The position numbers and the translations under genes are program-made. Below are positions 38,667 through 39,306 of a DNA stretch of 39,306 nt, piece by piece; position 1 is the first letter of the stretch; each line of letters opens with the position of its first letter. The notes below the pieces were generated by a model, which worked only from the letters and a program-made list of their open reading frames with translations, was not told the origin of the DNA and searched no databases. The stretch is taken from the NCBI GenBank assembly GCA_005223375.1, contig RXOD01003893.1:1-39306 (forward strand), given 5' to 3'. The DNA comes from Amoebophrya sp. AT5.2 (Eukaryota; Sar; Dinophyceae; Syndiniales; Amoebophryaceae).

Positions 38667-38679
38667 ATTTTGGCTCAAG
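38667..38679 (+). other. Match to the 3' end of the dinoflagellate spliced leader
   Basis: The 13 bases ATTTTGGCTCAAG are identical to the last 13 nucleotides of the 22-nt leader that dinoflagellates trans-splice to nuclear mRNAs. The preceding bases do not continue the match, and CT rather than GT follows, so this is not an SL RNA gene. A relict leader in a retroposed, formerly mature mRNA is the usual explanation for such a genomic match. It lies 130 bp upstream of the open frame at 38811. Confidence 0.45.
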
Positions 38680-38695
38680 CTAGAAGCAAACGTAA

Positions 38696-38736
38696 GGGTT
38701 TTTCGACCGTGTTGTCACAACACGGTAGAAAAACCC
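38696..38736. repeat. 41-bp inverted repeat around a single C
   Basis: GGGTTTTTC, one base, ACCGTGTTGT, a central C, then ACAACACGGT, one base, GAAAAACCC. The two 20-base arms differ at one position only. In RNA it forms a strong hairpin with a one-base loop before fraying. It could be a terminator-like or cruciform structure, or a tiny foldback insertion. It separates the spliced-leader match from the gene start at 38811. Confidence 0.85.
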
Positions 38737-38810
38737 TCTCGAGTAAATTGATATATAGATAAAGATAAATTGATTCCCTCTTTTTCTGGCCGGAAGTGGA
38801 TCTGTTGCGG

Positions 38811-39306
38811 ATGACGCTGTTTTTGCTCCTGCTCCAGCACACAGCGTATGTCCCGGCTCTCGGGATTGAAGAAGCCCTCCAAGCCAAGGCGGGGAAAGCT
38901 ACTTCTCCCGATGATCCGCGGGCCGGAAATCTCCTGACGAGAGGAGGTCGATGGCGCGGTAGTAGAGCATCTTCAGCGCGGCCATCAGGATCAGGAGACG
39001 AGCAGGAGAAGACTTCTACTAGTACAGCGTCATTTTTATTCTTTGCCCGCTCGGCACCGTCTCTGAGATCCGGCGATGGTCGTGAGAGGGTCGCGGATGT
39101 GAAACAATACCAAGTCGAGGACGAGGACGACGACAACGTCGACGACTCGGGCGCGGTGGATGCCGATCCTTGTTCGAGCTCCACCTTGCAGTCGTGCGGC
39201 GAAGCCCCCCCCTCTCATCCTGCAACTCCACCTTTGCCAGGAAGAGCAGATGGTGCAGTGGCAGTAACAGCAGGGACAGGAGGAGGAGCAGGTGCATCTC
39301 CAGCCG
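38811..39306 (+). CDS. Putative secreted or membrane protein, 3' partial
   Basis: The plus frame is open from 38769 to the end of the window. The first ATG at 38811 starts MTLFLLLLQHTAYVPALG, a plausible signal peptide (short n-region, Leu-rich core, small residues at the end), followed by a polar Ala/Gly/Arg-rich stretch, an acidic run (VEDEDDDNVDD) and a Pro/Ala/Gly-rich segment, 165 codons in all. No stop is reached, so the rest lies outside. No domain is recognisable yet. A 169-codon minus-strand frame overlaps it (38675-39184) and is the competing reading; the plus frame is preferred for its signal peptide and because nearly all neighbours are on the plus strand. Confidence 0.45.
   Translation, partial: MTLFLLLLQHTAYVPALGIEEALQAKAGKATSPDDPRAGNLLTRGGRWRGSRASSARPSGSGDEQEKTSTSTASFLFFARSAPSLRSGDGRERVADVKQYQVEDEDDDNVDDSGAVDADPCSSSTLQSCGEAPPSHPATPPLPGRADGAVAVTAGTGGGAGASPA

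Overview
The window is nuclear DNA from a protist, most likely an alveolate of the dinoflagellate/Syndiniales kind. Evidence for a eukaryote: 17 short spliceosomal introns (95-198 nt) can be modelled with clean reading-frame continuity, and the genes are eukaryotic (SSNA1/DIP13, a DHHC palmitoyltransferase, an Sfi1-like protein, THOC5, PEX2, a protein kinase, a eukaryote-type isocitrate lyase). Evidence for the lineage is weaker: 15 of 16 models lie on the + strand, the splice donors are skewed (8 of 17 begin GTAC, only one is GTAAGT), one intron has terminal inverted repeats and no usable GT-AG pair, and there is a 13-nt match to the 3' end of the dinoflagellate spliced leader. No taxon can be fixed from the sequence alone.

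Layout. 1-7.0 kb: the 3' part of a MORN-repeat protein, SSNA1 (3 exons), a minus-strand fragment resembling the C-terminus of the ciliary protein TMEM231, and a DHHC palmitoyltransferase (2 exons). 7.5-14.5 kb: a hypothetical helical protein, an Sfi1-like centrin-binding repeat protein (3 exons) and a 722-residue disordered protein (3 exons). 15.3-21.1 kb: a membrane-anchored cysteine-synthase-like PLP enzyme, a small two-exon Pro/Gly-rich plus coiled-coil protein, and isocitrate lyase (4 exons). 22.6-27.4 kb: a basic two-exon protein of unknown function and a THOC5-like mRNA-export factor carrying a 1.2-kb TIR-bounded intron. 28.1-34.7 kb: a multi-pass membrane protein fused to a degenerate SDR domain, and a six-exon protein kinase. 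36.1-39.3 kb: the peroxisomal ubiquitin ligase PEX2 (intronless), scraps of possible coding exons, palindromes, and the start of a gene for a possible secreted protein running off the end.

How the genes relate. Two themes recur. One is the flagellum/centriole (MORN protein, SSNA1, TMEM231-like, Sfi1-like). The other is the peroxisome/glyoxysome (isocitrate lyase and PEX2). There is no operon; genes are separated by 0.4-1.5 kb of AT-richer DNA.

The most unusual structure is intron 2 of the THOC5-like gene (about 24940-26176). It is bounded by about 32-bp inverted repeats, holds about seven copies of a short motif, and contains a 124-bp palindrome inserted inside a 13-bp tandem array. It looks like an introner-type mobile intron assembled by nested insertion.
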